Below are positions 16,411 through 25,864 of a stretch of DNA of 64,000 nt, in pieces. Location: contig CAZULC010000010.1 in the NCBI GenBank assembly GCA_964621165.1, positions 1 to 64,000 on the forward strand, given 5' to 3'. Source of the stretch: UMGS1696 sp964621165. GTDB lineage: Bacteria > Bacillota > Clostridia > Oscillospirales > CAG-272. Position numbers and translations under genes: made by a program. Positions within the stretch are counted from its first letter, which is position 1. Every line of letters starts with the position of its first letter. Below the pieces are notes generated by a model that was given only the letters and a program-made list of their open reading frames with translations, searched no databases and was not told the origin of the DNA.

Positions 16411-19400
16411 TTAAATCGCCGAAACTTCCATGGTAATTTCTTCCAGCACGTCGAGGATTACCTTCACTGTGTCGATTGCCGTGAACAGCGTCACCCCGTT
16501 TTCAGCCGCGCAACGCCTGATTTCAATTCCGTCGGACACGGAAGAATGGCCCGCACGCTGATAGTCACGGGTGTTCAGAACGTAGGTCACGTACCCGCCC
16601 CGGATGGAGTCCAAAATCTCCTCGCTGCCCTCGCTGAGCTTCCGTCTCACTCTCGTTCTGATCCCGTGAGCCTTGAGGAACTGCGCCGTGCCGTTTGTGG
16701 CTTCGATATTGAATCCCATGTTGTAGAACCGTCTCACCAGCGGCAGTGCTTCTTCTTTGTCCTTGTCGGCGAGGGTCACGAACAGGGTCCCGTAGTTGTA
16801 CACCTGCATGCCCGACGCCTGAAGAGCCTTGTAGAGTGCGCGTGTCATCTTCTTGTCGTAGCCAATCGCCTCGCCGGTGGACTTCATCTCAGGGGAAAGG
16901 TAAACATCCATGCCCCGCAGCTTCGAGAAGGAGAACGCCGGAACCTTCGCGTACCATTTCTCCGGCTGCTTCGACGGGTACAGCTCCGTGATTCCCTGCT
17001 CTTTCAGCGACACCCCAAGGATTGCAAGTGTTCCGATGTCAGCAAGGTTGCAACCGGTGGACTTTGACAAAAACGGAACGGTTCTCGACGAGCGCGGGTT
17101 CACTTCAATAATATAAACCTTGTTCTGCGGGTCAACGATAAACTGAATATTGTACAGCCCCACAATGCCAATCGCCAAGCCCAGCCGCTTAGTGTAGTCG
17201 AGGATTGTAGCCTTAACCTCGTCCGACAGGGTGAAGGGCGGATATACGCTGATGGAGTCGCCGGAATGCACGCCCGTCCGCTCAACCAGTTCCATTATTC
17301 CCGGGACGAAAACGTCATGCCCGTCACAAACCGCGTCAACCTCGACCTCCCGCCCGATAATGTACTTGTCTACGAGAACCGGCTTGTCCTCGTCAATCTC
17401 CACGGCGGTTTTCAGGTACTTGCGTAACTGGTCCTCGTTCGCCACGATCTGCATAGCCCTTCCGCCCAGCACAAAGGAAGGTCTCACCAGAACCGGGTAG
17501 CCTATTTCCTCAGCCGCAGTCACGCCGTCCTCAAGCCTCGTCACCGCACGACCGTCGGGCTGGGGGATTTTCAGCCCATCCAAAACCTTCTCAAATGCGT
17601 CGCGGTTTTCGGCTTTTTCTATGGCTTCCTTGTCCGTGCCGATAATCTTAACCCCTCTTGCCGCCAAGGGTTCCGCCAGATTTATAGCAGTCTGTCCGCC
17701 AAGGGACGCGATAACCCCCCACGGCTTCTCAAGCTCTATTATATTCATTACATTCTCGGGAGTCAGCGGCTCAAAATACAGCTTGTCCGAGCAGGTGTAG
17801 TCGGTGGAAACCGTCTCCGGGTTGTTGTTGATGATGATAGCTTCGTACCCGTGAGCCTTGATGGTCATGACCGCGTGAACAGTGGAGTAGTCGAACTCAA
17901 CCCCCTGCCCGATACGTATTGGACCCGCGCCGAGAACCACAACCTTCTTCCGCTCCGTGACGACGGACTCATTTTCGTCGGCGTATGTCGAGTAGAAATA
18001 GGGGATGTAGGACTCAAACTCCGACGCGCAGGTATCAATCATCTTGTACACGGGTAGAATATTGTTTTTATGGCGAAATTCGCACACATCTTCCTCGCTC
18101 ATGCCCCACAAATCCCCGATTTCCCTGTCGCAGAAGCCGTATTTCTTCGCGTTCCTCAAGGCTGCGGGATCCTTTTTATTTTCCTTCAAATGTGACTCAA
18201 GCCGGACGATATTGTTGATTTTGTCAACAAACATATAGTCAATTTGTGTAATCTCGCAAATCGTGTCAATGGAAATGCTACGGCGGAGAAGCTCAGCTAT
18301 GGCAAACAGTCGGTCATCCGTACCGTATTTGATGTACTCCAGCATGTCGTCGCTTTTATAGTCGTCGAACTTCTTCATGTGGAGATGGTACACCCCGCAC
18401 TCGAGGGAACGCACCGCCTTGAGCAAGCTTTCTTCAAAGGTCCGCCCGATGCTCATGACTTCGCCCGTCGCCTTCATCTGAGTGGACAGACGATTGTTGG
18501 CGTCAGCAAATTTGTCAAATGGAAACCGTGGCAGCTTCGTCACAACATAGTCGAGGGTCGGCTCAAAGCTTGCGGGAGTGTTGGCAATCCGGATTTCGTC
18601 CAGAGTCATGCCCACCGCAATTTTCGCGGAAACCCGTGCGATTGGGAACCCGCTTGCCTTTGAAGCCAACGCAGACGAGCGCGACACACGGGGGTTAACT
18701 TCAATAACATAATACCTGAACGACTGCGGGTCAAGGGCAAACTGGACGTTGCAGCCTCCTTCAATCTTCAAAGCACGGATAATTCTCAAGGCACTGTCAC
18801 GGAGCAGGTGATATTCCTTGTTGGTCAGGGTCTGGCTTGGACAAACCACCGCCGAGTCGCCCGTGTGAATTCCAACCGGGTCAATGTTTTCCATGTTGCA
18901 GACGGTGATTGCCGTGTCGTTTTTGTCCCTGATGACCTCGTACTCGATTTCCTTGAATCCGCGTATACTCTTCTCCACCAGAACCTGATGAACCGGGGAC
19001 AGCTTGAGGGCGTTTTTCATAATCTCCCGCAGTTCTTCCTCATTGTCCGCAAAGCCCCCGCCGGTGCCTCCAAGGGTGAACGCAGGTCTCAGCACCACTG
19101 GGTAGCCTATATCCTCCGCCGCACGTACTCCTTCCTCGATGGTGTTGGCAATCTCCGACGGGCACACCGGCTCGCCTATTGATTCGCACAGCTCCTTGAA
19201 TTTGTCCCGATCCTCAGCCTTTTCGATACTGTCGCCGGATGTGCCAAGGAGCTCCACCTGACACTCGCGGAGCACACCTTTTTTCTCAAGCTGCATGGCG
19301 AGATTCAATCCCGTCTGTCCGCCGATTCCGGGAACGATTGCGTCGGGGCGCTCATACCGCACGATTTTCGCCACATACTCGAGGGTCAGCGGCTCCATGT

Positions 19401-19593
19401 AAATTTTGTCGGCAATGGACTTGTCCGTCATGATGGTGGCGGGGTTGGAGTTTGCGAGAATTACCTCGTACCCTTCCTCGCGGAGAGCCAAACACGCCTG
19501 TGTTCCGGCGTAGTCAAATTCAGCCGCCTGTCCGATAACGATAGGACCCGAGCCTATAACCATAATTTTGTGTATATCAGTTCTTTTTGGCAT
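16411..19593 (-). CDS. carB: carbamoyl-phosphate synthase large subunit
   Basis: The 1060-residue subunit makes carbamoyl phosphate from bicarbonate, two ATP and the ammonia passed on from CarA, feeding pyrimidine and arginine synthesis. Both halves of the internal duplication are present: VIGSGPIVIGQAAEFDYAG near residue 11 and VVLGAGPIRIGQGVEFDYS near residue 555, each followed by an ATP-grasp domain. The C-terminal regulatory MGS-like domain is intact. Length is typical (about 1060-1075). It overlaps the end of carA by 17 bases, so the subunits are translated in a coupled way. Confidence 0.98.
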   Translation of the reverse strand: MPKRTDIHKIMVIGSGPIVIGQAAEFDYAGTQACLALREEGYEVILANSNPATIMTDKSIADKIYMEPLTLEYVAKIVRYERPDAIVPGIGGQTGLNLAMQLEKKGVLRECQVELLGTSGDSIEKAEDRDKFKELCESIGEPVCPSEIANTIEEGVRAAEDIGYPVVLRPAFTLGGTGGGFADNEEELREIMKNALKLSPVHQVLVEKSIRGFKEIEYEVIRDKNDTAITVCNMENIDPVGIHTGDSAVVCPSQTLTNKEYHLLRDSALRIIRALKIEGGCNVQFALDPQSFRYYVIEVNPRVSRSSALASKASGFPIARVSAKIAVGMTLDEIRIANTPASFEPTLDYVVTKLPRFPFDKFADANNRLSTQMKATGEVMSIGRTFEESLLKAVRSLECGVYHLHMKKFDDYKSDDMLEYIKYGTDDRLFAIAELLRRSISIDTICEITQIDYMFVDKINNIVRLESHLKENKKDPAALRNAKKYGFCDREIGDLWGMSEEDVCEFRHKNNILPVYKMIDTCASEFESYIPYFYSTYADENESVVTERKKVVVLGAGPIRIGQGVEFDYSTVHAVMTIKAHGYEAIIINNNPETVSTDYTCSDKLYFEPLTPENVMNIIELEKPWGVIASLGGQTAINLAEPLAARGVKIIGTDKEAIEKAENRDAFEKVLDGLKIPQPDGRAVTRLEDGVTAAEEIGYPVLVRPSFVLGGRAMQIVANEDQLRKYLKTAVEIDEDKPVLVDKYIIGREVEVDAVCDGHDVFVPGIMELVERTGVHSGDSISVYPPFTLSDEVKATILDYTKRLGLAIGIVGLYNIQFIVDPQNKVYIIEVNPRSSRTVPFLSKSTGCNLADIGTLAILGVSLKEQGITELYPSKQPEKWYAKVPAFSFSKLRGMDVYLSPEMKSTGEAIGYDKKMTRALYKALQASGMQVYNYGTLFVTLADKDKEEALPLVRRFYNMGFNIEATNGTAQFLKAHGIRTRVRRKLSEGSEEILDSIRGGYVTYVLNTRDYQRAGHSSVSDGIEIRRCAAENGVTLFTAIDTVKVILDVLEEITMEVSAI

Positions 19594-20680
19594 TTTTGTT
19601 CTCTCCTATCATTGAAATAAATTTGTCGAACAGGTATCCGCTGTCCTGTGGTCCGGGTGCGCTTTCGGGATGGTACTGCACCGAGAAAATCATGTCGTCC
19701 ATGCAGGAAACTCCCTCAGCCGTGTTGTCGAGCAGGTTTTTATGGGTCAGGGTCAGCCCGGTACCGCGCAGTGAATCCACGTCAACAGCGTAGCTGTGGT
19801 TCTGGGACGTAATCTCCACCTTTCCCGTTTCGAGGTTCATCACGGGATGGTTTCCGCCCCTGTGACCGAATTTGAGCTTGTAGGTCTTCGCGCCGTACGC
19901 CAATGAAATCATCTGATGCCCGAGGCAGATTCCGAAAATCGGCAGACGTCCGCGGAGCTTCTTCACCAGTTCAATCACGGGAGTAACATCCTCCGGGTCG
20001 CCGGGTCCGTTTGAGAGGAACAGTCCGTCCGGCTTCATTGACATGATTTCCTCCGCCGTCATATTCCACGGAACCACGGTCACGTTGCACCCACGCTGGT
20101 TCAGCGAGCGGATTATATTCAGCTTGATTCCGCAGTCCACAGCCACGACGTTGTAAAGGTGGTCGGGAGTCCGGGAGTACCACCGCTTTTTACAGCTGAC
20201 CCTGCTGACCGCGTCATGTGGAACGGGTGTGCTTCTTATAATCTCAAGTCCCTTCTCAACCGCAATGTTCGGCGTGGTAATGAGCGCCCGGCGTGAGCCT
20301 TTGTCGCGGATGGAGCGGGTGAGCTTGCGCGTGTCGATTCCCTCCACCCCGGGAATGTGGTATTCCTCCAAAATTTCGTCCAGAGTCTTGACGCAGCGGA
20401 AGTTTGACGGGTGGTCGTTGTATTCGCTGACGAGAAGTGCGCCGAGTGTGGGGATTCTTGTCTCAAAGTCCTCGTCGGTGATTCCGTAATTTCCTATAAG
20501 TGGGTAGGTCATAACCACGGCCTGGTCGGTATAGGACGGGTCGGACACAATCTCCTGGTACCCCACCATAGACGTATTGAACACAATCTCGCAGACCCTA
20601 TCGTCAAAGGACCCGAACCCATACCCGTCGACCGTAGTCCCGTCCTCTAAAATAATCTTTCGGTTGAACTTTCTTTCCAT
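19577..20680 (-). CDS. carA: carbamoyl-phosphate synthase small (glutaminase) subunit
   Basis: The 367-residue subunit releases ammonia from glutamine for CarB. The N-terminal CPSase domain begins at MERKFNRKIILEDG and the class-I amidotransferase domain carries the nucleophile Cys in FGICLGHQM and the His/Glu pair in YHPESAPGP. The start is the ATG at 20680, preceded by AAAGGAG; an in-frame ATG 20 codons earlier adds no homologous sequence. The leader contains a long hairpin at 20728-20763, but no recognisable PyrR site or riboswitch. Confidence 0.97.
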   Translation of the reverse strand: MERKFNRKIILEDGTTVDGYGFGSFDDRVCEIVFNTSMVGYQEIVSDPSYTDQAVVMTYPLIGNYGITDEDFETRIPTLGALLVSEYNDHPSNFRCVKTLDEILEEYHIPGVEGIDTRKLTRSIRDKGSRRALITTPNIAVEKGLEIIRSTPVPHDAVSRVSCKKRWYSRTPDHLYNVVAVDCGIKLNIIRSLNQRGCNVTVVPWNMTAEEIMSMKPDGLFLSNGPGDPEDVTPVIELVKKLRGRLPIFGICLGHQMISLAYGAKTYKLKFGHRGGNHPVMNLETGKVEITSQNHSYAVDVDSLRGTGLTLTHKNLLDNTAEGVSCMDDMIFSVQYHPESAPGPQDSGYLFDKFISMIGENKNAKKN

Positions 20681-20727
20681 AATACTCCTTTCGCTTGGGG
20701 AGACGAGGAGAACGCGCTTCTTGAAAT

Positions 20728-20763
20728 GAAGCTCTAACAAGCAAGCTCGTTGGCAAGAACTTC
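20728..20763 (-). promoter_or_regulatory. hairpin in the carAB leader
   Basis: On the minus strand GAAGTTCT and AGAGCTTC pair (one G-T), enclosing a second arm AACGAG/CTTGTT with a four-base loop. It sits 48 bases upstream of the carA start. There is no T run, so it is not a simple terminator; a role in mRNA stability or control of carAB is possible but unproven. Confidence 0.35.
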
Positions 20764-20893
20764 AAAACAATTTTTTTAAATATATTGCAGCCTTTATCGT
20801 TCCGTCAAATTCTCCGTCTATCCCTCTCAATATTTACAGATGTTTTGTTTAGCTTAAATTGATAGTAAATGTAGTTTATCCGACAAAATTATC

Positions 20894-21313
20894 TCACTCC
20901 AGCGTGTACATATCCCCGTGACTCCACAGAACCGCATCGGTCAGCTCAAGCCGCAGTATTACAGTATTCACTTCCGAGAAATCGTTGTGACCGTTGTCAA
21001 TCCACTCCTCGAACACCGCACGCAGTTTCCCTGCAATTTCAGCGTTTTCCTCCGAGCAAAACCAGCCCAGATTCTCGCCCCTCACGTGTCCCGTGAACCA
21101 CTCTCCTGCAATGGCGGCGGTATTGTTCCCCTCAAGCTGGCGCATCTTCCCCGACCCCGCGTAGGTGATGACGTAAAAGCTGCCGTCCTCGTAGTAAGCG
21201 TTGACATATCGCACATATGGACGGTTATCCCAAGATGTAGCCAGCGCGATGACATTATCACACCCGAACCTCTCCCGCATGACCCTCTCGCCGGATTCAT
21301 TGAATTTCTTCAT
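20894..21313 (-). CDS. pyridoxamine 5'-phosphate oxidase family flavoprotein
   Basis: The 139-residue protein matches the short PNPOx-like split-barrel family: VIALATSWDNRPYVRYVNAYY forms the first strands that bind FMN, followed by GSFYVITYAGSGKMRQLEGN and AAIAGEWFTGHV. The length of about 140 is usual for these small proteins, which bind FMN or F420/haem-like cofactors; the true substrate cannot be told. It lacks the C-terminal segment of real PdxH. It stands alone between carA and the GH127 gene. Confidence 0.85.
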   Translation of the reverse strand: MKKFNESGERVMRERFGCDNVIALATSWDNRPYVRYVNAYYEDGSFYVITYAGSGKMRQLEGNNTAAIAGEWFTGHVRGENLGWFCSEENAEIAGKLRAVFEEWIDNGHNDFSEVNTVILRLELTDAVLWSHGDMYTLE

Positions 21314-21331
21314 AATCTCTCCATCAATACA

Positions 21332-21380
21332 TAAAAAATTCCGACCGAATTAAGTGAAGAAACACTACATCAGCCGGAAT
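21332..21380 (-). terminator. probable terminator behind the GH127 gene
   Basis: On the minus strand ATTCCG (complement of 21375-21380) pairs with CGGAAT (21338-21343) and a run of six T follows. It lies about 170 bases after the GH127 stop and just before the PNPOx start. Confidence 0.55.
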
Positions 21381-21542
21381 AAAAATTAACTTTTATGGAT
21401 AAATAAGGAAAACTCGAAAGAATCTTTATATTTCAGAGCAAACACGCACATTGACATAACATACTCCTCCCATGCTTAAATCCTTTCCATAGTAGTATAT
21501 CACATTTTTCCCGCCTTGTCAACGGTTTTGGAGAAATTTCTT

Positions 21543-23450
21543 TCACTCAGACACAAAATACGCGTGGTACGGCTCGCCGTGAAGTGCATAAATCGGTCTG
21601 AACGCTATCCCCGCACCGTAGAGCGCCACGCTTCCGTCACACGCCGGAATAAAGTCAGTCCCAGCCGGAATCCGCAGAAACTCACTTCCGCCAGCCCGCG
21701 CACACATGACAAAGGGACCGTACATCAAAGCACAAACCCTGTCCTTCGGCTCACGGGAGAGCGACTTCATGAGTTCCTCGTCCGGCTTCCGGCTGTTGTC
21801 ATCGTGATAATGGGTGTCCCGGTTCACCATGTGCTCATCGTACTCACTCAGCAAATCCGGCAGATACTCAAGCCGGGGTGTGAAGCTGAATTTTACGTCC
21901 ACCACTGTTTCATCCCCGCCGTCAACATCGATAACCGAGTATCTTCCGTCAACCTCAGCCGGCTTTCCGCCTACACTGAACGGATTCCCCTCAGCCCAAG
22001 CCGGAATCCTCAGCTTAACCACCAACGGAACGGCTGACTTCACCACAATTCTTCCTTCAAGTGACGGGAAGTCAATCTCCTGCTGGATAACCAAATCCCC
22101 CTCGCTCAGAGTTGACGGCACATATTCGTTCACATAAACCGCGCCGTCGCCAACGTAATAGAGACAGTCCCCGTACTTCACATGGTTCTCCATGCCCGTG
22201 CCGTGACAGCAGGTGAAGCTGTAATAGTCGTCGGTGTATGACTTTTCAGCCCCCGGACCAATAGGAAGCATGTATGTCACCCCGTTGGTCATCTCGTCGG
22301 TAATATTAGGGTTGCGGGAAGCCAGAATGTGGTTGTACAGCCCACGCTCGATGTAGTCCATGTACCCGGCGGCAGTCGTCTCGGAAAAAGGCAGGGACAG
22401 CGCATATAACTCCCGCGCCAGCTTGATCATGTTGTAGGTCGCGCAGGTCTCGCAGTTGGTGTCCCCCTTGATGAAATGCGCCAGCTCGTCCGGCTCACGG
22501 AAGCACTCCCCCTGACCCACACCGCCGATTGCGTACATGTGATGATTTTTTACAATATCAAAGAAATTTTTCGCGATTTTGAGGTACTTCACCTCGCCCG
22601 TTGCCCGGTACTCCATGACCGCCCCCATAATCTGCGGGATGTGCTGGTTTGCGTGGAGCCGCTTGATTACGTCCTCGCCTTCCTCGAGACCCGGGAATAT
22701 ATTCGCGTTGTCAAACATTCTCGCGCAGTCCATGAACTCTTTTTTGCCCGTGAGCAACGCCAGACGCGCCAACGACTCGTTCATTCCGCCATACTCCCCC
22801 GCTATGTACATTGACCACATCTTCGCCCGGTGCTCGGGAGAGAGGACTGACAAACGTCTGTAAACCCATCCCCCGATTCCCTCAGCCGCAGAGAGAGCCT
22901 CGTCAAGACCGCACCTCTCGTAGGCTTCAATGAGTCCGGCTAAGATTTTGTGCAGGGTATAGTAGGGCGCCCAGATTTTGGCATACGGCGTGAACTGCTC
23001 AAGAAGCGCGAACTGGTCCGGGGAGTAAGCCGACAAAAATCCCTCGCCCCAGACGGAAGGATCCCGGCTCCACTTATCCTGCGCACAGTCCTCGGGAGTG
23101 CATGCGGTTGTGAACTTCTCAGACGCGCCACCGGACATAAGCTGTAACTTCCGCAATTCCCCCACCATGTACGACAGCTTTTCCTTGAATCGACTGTCTC
23201 CAGTGGCACTGTAAGCTATAGCCAAAGCCGAAAGAAAATGCCCGGTGGAATGACCACGCAATAACCCGTCCGGCGCGTCCCAACCGTAAATCGGCTCGGC
23301 TGACGTTTCCACCCCAAAAGCAGATTTAAAGTTGTAGAGCATTCTCTCCGGTTCCAGCTTTAGTAGGTACTGCAAATCCCCGGCAAAATTCACGGAAAAC
23401 GCGTTGTCCCCGTCGATTGTGATATAGTCAAGCGAAGGATAATATGGCAT
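21543..23450 (-). CDS. GH127 beta-L-arabinofuranosidase
   Basis: The 635-residue protein is a member of GH127 (formerly DUF1680), enzymes that remove terminal beta-L-arabinofuranose. Family motifs are in order: GWDAPDGLLRGHSTGHFLSA, WAPYYTLHKILAGL, GEYGGMNE and HANQHIPQ. The zinc-thiolate active site known from the Bifidobacterium enzyme HypBA1 is conserved: Glu and Cys in CETCATYNM, and the Cys pair in FTCCHGTGMENH whose first Cys is the nucleophile. There is no signal peptide, so it acts on imported oligosaccharides. It is divergent from the symporter at 23697, which may import its substrate or product. The start at 23450 follows GGATTT and a clear promoter. Confidence 0.92.
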   Translation of the reverse strand: MPYYPSLDYITIDGDNAFSVNFAGDLQYLLKLEPERMLYNFKSAFGVETSAEPIYGWDAPDGLLRGHSTGHFLSALAIAYSATGDSRFKEKLSYMVGELRKLQLMSGGASEKFTTACTPEDCAQDKWSRDPSVWGEGFLSAYSPDQFALLEQFTPYAKIWAPYYTLHKILAGLIEAYERCGLDEALSAAEGIGGWVYRRLSVLSPEHRAKMWSMYIAGEYGGMNESLARLALLTGKKEFMDCARMFDNANIFPGLEEGEDVIKRLHANQHIPQIMGAVMEYRATGEVKYLKIAKNFFDIVKNHHMYAIGGVGQGECFREPDELAHFIKGDTNCETCATYNMIKLARELYALSLPFSETTAAGYMDYIERGLYNHILASRNPNITDEMTNGVTYMLPIGPGAEKSYTDDYYSFTCCHGTGMENHVKYGDCLYYVGDGAVYVNEYVPSTLSEGDLVIQQEIDFPSLEGRIVVKSAVPLVVKLRIPAWAEGNPFSVGGKPAEVDGRYSVIDVDGGDETVVDVKFSFTPRLEYLPDLLSEYDEHMVNRDTHYHDDNSRKPDEELMKSLSREPKDRVCALMYGPFVMCARAGGSEFLRIPAGTDFIPACDGSVALYGAGIAFRPIYALHGEPYHAYFVSE

Positions 23451-23511
23451 AATGTAAATCCTTTCAGATTAAAAAAATAGTTATAATCAAAATCCAAAAC
23501 ATTTCACCCAT

Positions 23512-23540
23512 ATTATATCATATTTCCGTCATAATTTCAA
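23512..23540 (-). promoter_or_regulatory. sigma-A promoter of the GH127 gene
   Basis: On the minus strand TTGAAA (23540-23535), 17-base spacer, TATAAT (23517-23512), about 60 bases before the start codon. Confidence 0.75.
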
Positions 23541-23604
23541 CCCTCCCGCTTCATCCCAGTAAATAAAAAAATCAGTAATTTATTCACAAATTTGTCTTAT
23601 ATAC

Positions 23605-23633
23605 TTGATTTTCACGTAACATCGTGCTATAAT
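23605..23633 (+). promoter_or_regulatory. sigma-A promoter of the symporter gene
   Basis: TTGATT (23605-23610), 17-base spacer, TATAAT (23628-23633). It is back-to-back with the GH127 promoter, leaving about 65 bases between the -35 boxes for a shared regulator. Confidence 0.75.
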
Positions 23634-23696
23634 TATACATATTTTATCCTGCATAAGCTTTAGGAATAAAATAAATAACATAGCAGAGGTTCATCT

Positions 23697-25262
23697 ATGT
23701 CAACAATGATAATCTCCGGCTGCCTTATAATATGCTTCTTCGCATTGATGATAGGCATAGGCATCCGCACACGCAAGCACGCGAAGGACGTCAACGGCTT
23801 TCTTCTCGGCTCCCGAAGCGTAGGACCTTGGCTCAGCGCGTTTGCTTTCGGTACATCCTACTTCTCAGCGGTAATTTTCGTAGGTTATGCCGGACAGTTC
23901 GGCTGGAACTTCGGTCTCGCTTCCACATGGATTGGTCTGGGCAACGCCTTTATCGGCTCACTTTTAGCGTGGTCCATCCTCGGCCGCCGCACCCGTATCA
24001 TGACCCAGCACCTGTCAAGTAAAACCATGCCTGACTTCTTCGGCGCGAGATTCAAATCCACCGGACTTAAGGTGGCGGCATCGGTCATCACCTTCGTGTT
24101 CCTAATTCCCTACACCGCGTCCCTCTACAACGGTCTTTCCCGACTCTTCGCAATGGCGTTTGCCGGAATCGACTACAGCGTATGCGTAATAGTCATGGCA
24201 CTGCTCACCTGCGTCTACGTCATAATAGGTGGCTACATGGCGACGGCGGTCAACGACTTCATCCAAGGGTTAATCATGCTCTTCGGTATCGTCCTTGTAA
24301 TCGGCTCAGTCCTCGGCGACAACGGCGGACTTCTTGAAGCCACAAAATCCCTCGCGGCAGAATTGGGCGACGCCGGCTGGCAGGGTGCGTACGCATCCTT
24401 CCTTGGACCCAACCCAACCTTCCTGCTGTTCGTCGTACTCCTCACCTCCCTCGGCACATGGGGACTCCCCCAGATGGTGGGCAAGTTCTACGCCATCAAG
24501 AATGAGGACTCCATCAAAAAGGGCACCGTTATCTCCACCCTGTTCGCCATAATCGTAGCCGGCGGATGCTACTTCCTCGGGGGATTTGGCAGACTCTACG
24601 ACATTGACGTAAAAACCGAGGGCTTCGACGCCGTAATCCCGGCAATGCTTGCGACCCTCTCCCCGGTAGTCATCGGAATCGTAATCATGCTTGTACTTTC
24701 CGCGTCCATGTCCACCCTGTCCTCCCTCGTCCTAACCAGCAGCTCCACCATCACCCTCGACTTCATCGAACCTCTGTCAAAAAAGAAAATGGAAGAAAAG
24801 AAGAAAATGCTCACCATGCGCGTTTTCATCGTGGTGTTCATCGTAATCTCGGCAGTCATCGCAATCTTCCAAGCCAAGTCAAAGAACATGTTCATCGCGC
24901 AGATGATGGGCGTGTCATGGGGAGCTTTGGCGGGAGCATTCCTCGCACCCTTCCTCTACGGACTCTACTGGAAGAAGGTCACACGTGCGGCGGTTGTCAC
25001 ATCCTTCGTCTACGGCGTGGGACTTGAGATCGTGCAGCTTCTCGTTTCCCTCGGGGTGATGAACGTCTCCGGAATCCCGGTTATCGGATTTGTGTTCACC
25101 AACTCCCTCTACTCAGGCGTGTTCGCAATGGTAGGCGGACTTGTGCTCGTGCCCATAATAAGCTGGCTGACGAAGAGCACCCTCCCCGCCGACGTGGACG
25201 ACATGTTCACCTGCTACAACGACACCAAAACAGTTGAAGTCACCGACAGCCTCGGAAAATAA
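23697..25262 (+). CDS. sodium:solute symporter (SSS family)
   Basis: The 521-residue membrane protein has about 13 hydrophobic segments and the SSS family signature near the N-terminus: FLLGSRSVGPWLSAFAFGTSYFSA, then GWNFGLASTWIGLGN. It imports a solute with sodium. The substrate is not evident; related proteins carry sugars, sialic acid, proline or pantothenate. The divergent GH127 gene suggests a sugar such as L-arabinose or an arabinoside. It is followed after 13 bases by the NUDIX gene, so the two form one transcript. Confidence 0.9.
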   Translation: MSTMIISGCLIICFFALMIGIGIRTRKHAKDVNGFLLGSRSVGPWLSAFAFGTSYFSAVIFVGYAGQFGWNFGLASTWIGLGNAFIGSLLAWSILGRRTRIMTQHLSSKTMPDFFGARFKSTGLKVAASVITFVFLIPYTASLYNGLSRLFAMAFAGIDYSVCVIVMALLTCVYVIIGGYMATAVNDFIQGLIMLFGIVLVIGSVLGDNGGLLEATKSLAAELGDAGWQGAYASFLGPNPTFLLFVVLLTSLGTWGLPQMVGKFYAIKNEDSIKKGTVISTLFAIIVAGGCYFLGGFGRLYDIDVKTEGFDAVIPAMLATLSPVVIGIVIMLVLSASMSTLSSLVLTSSSTITLDFIEPLSKKKMEEKKKMLTMRVFIVVFIVISAVIAIFQAKSKNMFIAQMMGVSWGALAGAFLAPFLYGLYWKKVTRAAVVTSFVYGVGLEIVQLLVSLGVMNVSGIPVIGFVFTNSLYSGVFAMVGGLVLVPIISWLTKSTLPADVDDMFTCYNDTKTVEVTDSLGK

Positions 25263-25275
25263 TCGGAAGAACATC

Positions 25276-25734
25276 ATGGAATATTGGCAGTATCTCAGAC
25301 AAAAGGTCGGTCACGACAAAATCATACTTAACTGCGCGGGCGGAGCAATCTTCAACGAAAAGGGTCAGGTTTTACTTCAAAAGAGAAGCGGCAGCGGCTT
25401 GTGGGGCTTTCCCAGCGGAATGATGGAGCTGGGCGAATCCCTTGAAGAAACGGCTGTACGCGAAATTTTCGAGGAAACCGGACTTGAGGTTAAAGTAATG
25501 CGGCTTATTGAAGTGTATTCCAAATACAGCGACGAATACGCAAACGGCGACAAATCCAAGCCTATTGCAGCTCTCTTTGAGTGCCGGGTCGTAGGCGGAA
25601 AGCCCATTTCATCAAACGACGAAACGCTGGAACTTGAATACTTTGATTTAAACTCCCCTCCCCCAATGTACAACAGACAGCACGAGGACATGCTCGCCGA
25701 CGTGAGGGCATACAAGAACAGCCTCGGAAAATAA
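25276..25734 (+). CDS. NUDIX hydrolase
   Basis: The 152-residue enzyme cleaves a nucleoside diphosphate linked to another group. The NUDIX box is perfect at residues 48-70: G-x5-E (GMMELGE), x7, RE-x-x-EE-x-G (REIFEETG). The start is taken at ATG 25276, preceded by GGAAG; an earlier in-frame ATG at 25234 lies inside the symporter gene. The substrate is not predictable; the family includes ADP-sugar and 8-oxo-dGTP enzymes. Linkage to a sugar symporter would fit a nucleotide-sugar. Confidence 0.9.
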   Translation: MEYWQYLRQKVGHDKIILNCAGGAIFNEKGQVLLQKRSGSGLWGFPSGMMELGESLEETAVREIFEETGLEVKVMRLIEVYSKYSDEYANGDKSKPIAALFECRVVGGKPISSNDETLELEYFDLNSPPPMYNRQHEDMLADVRAYKNSLGK

Positions 25735-25864
25735 TCACATACCGCACAAATACAGAAGCAAGGGTACAACAAAAATTGTGCTCTTGTTTTTTGCACAAAG
25801 ACATACGCGTGATTGTGGTGAAAACGACAAATTTTAGAAAATCCAGGAAAATTCTGCATTTTAA

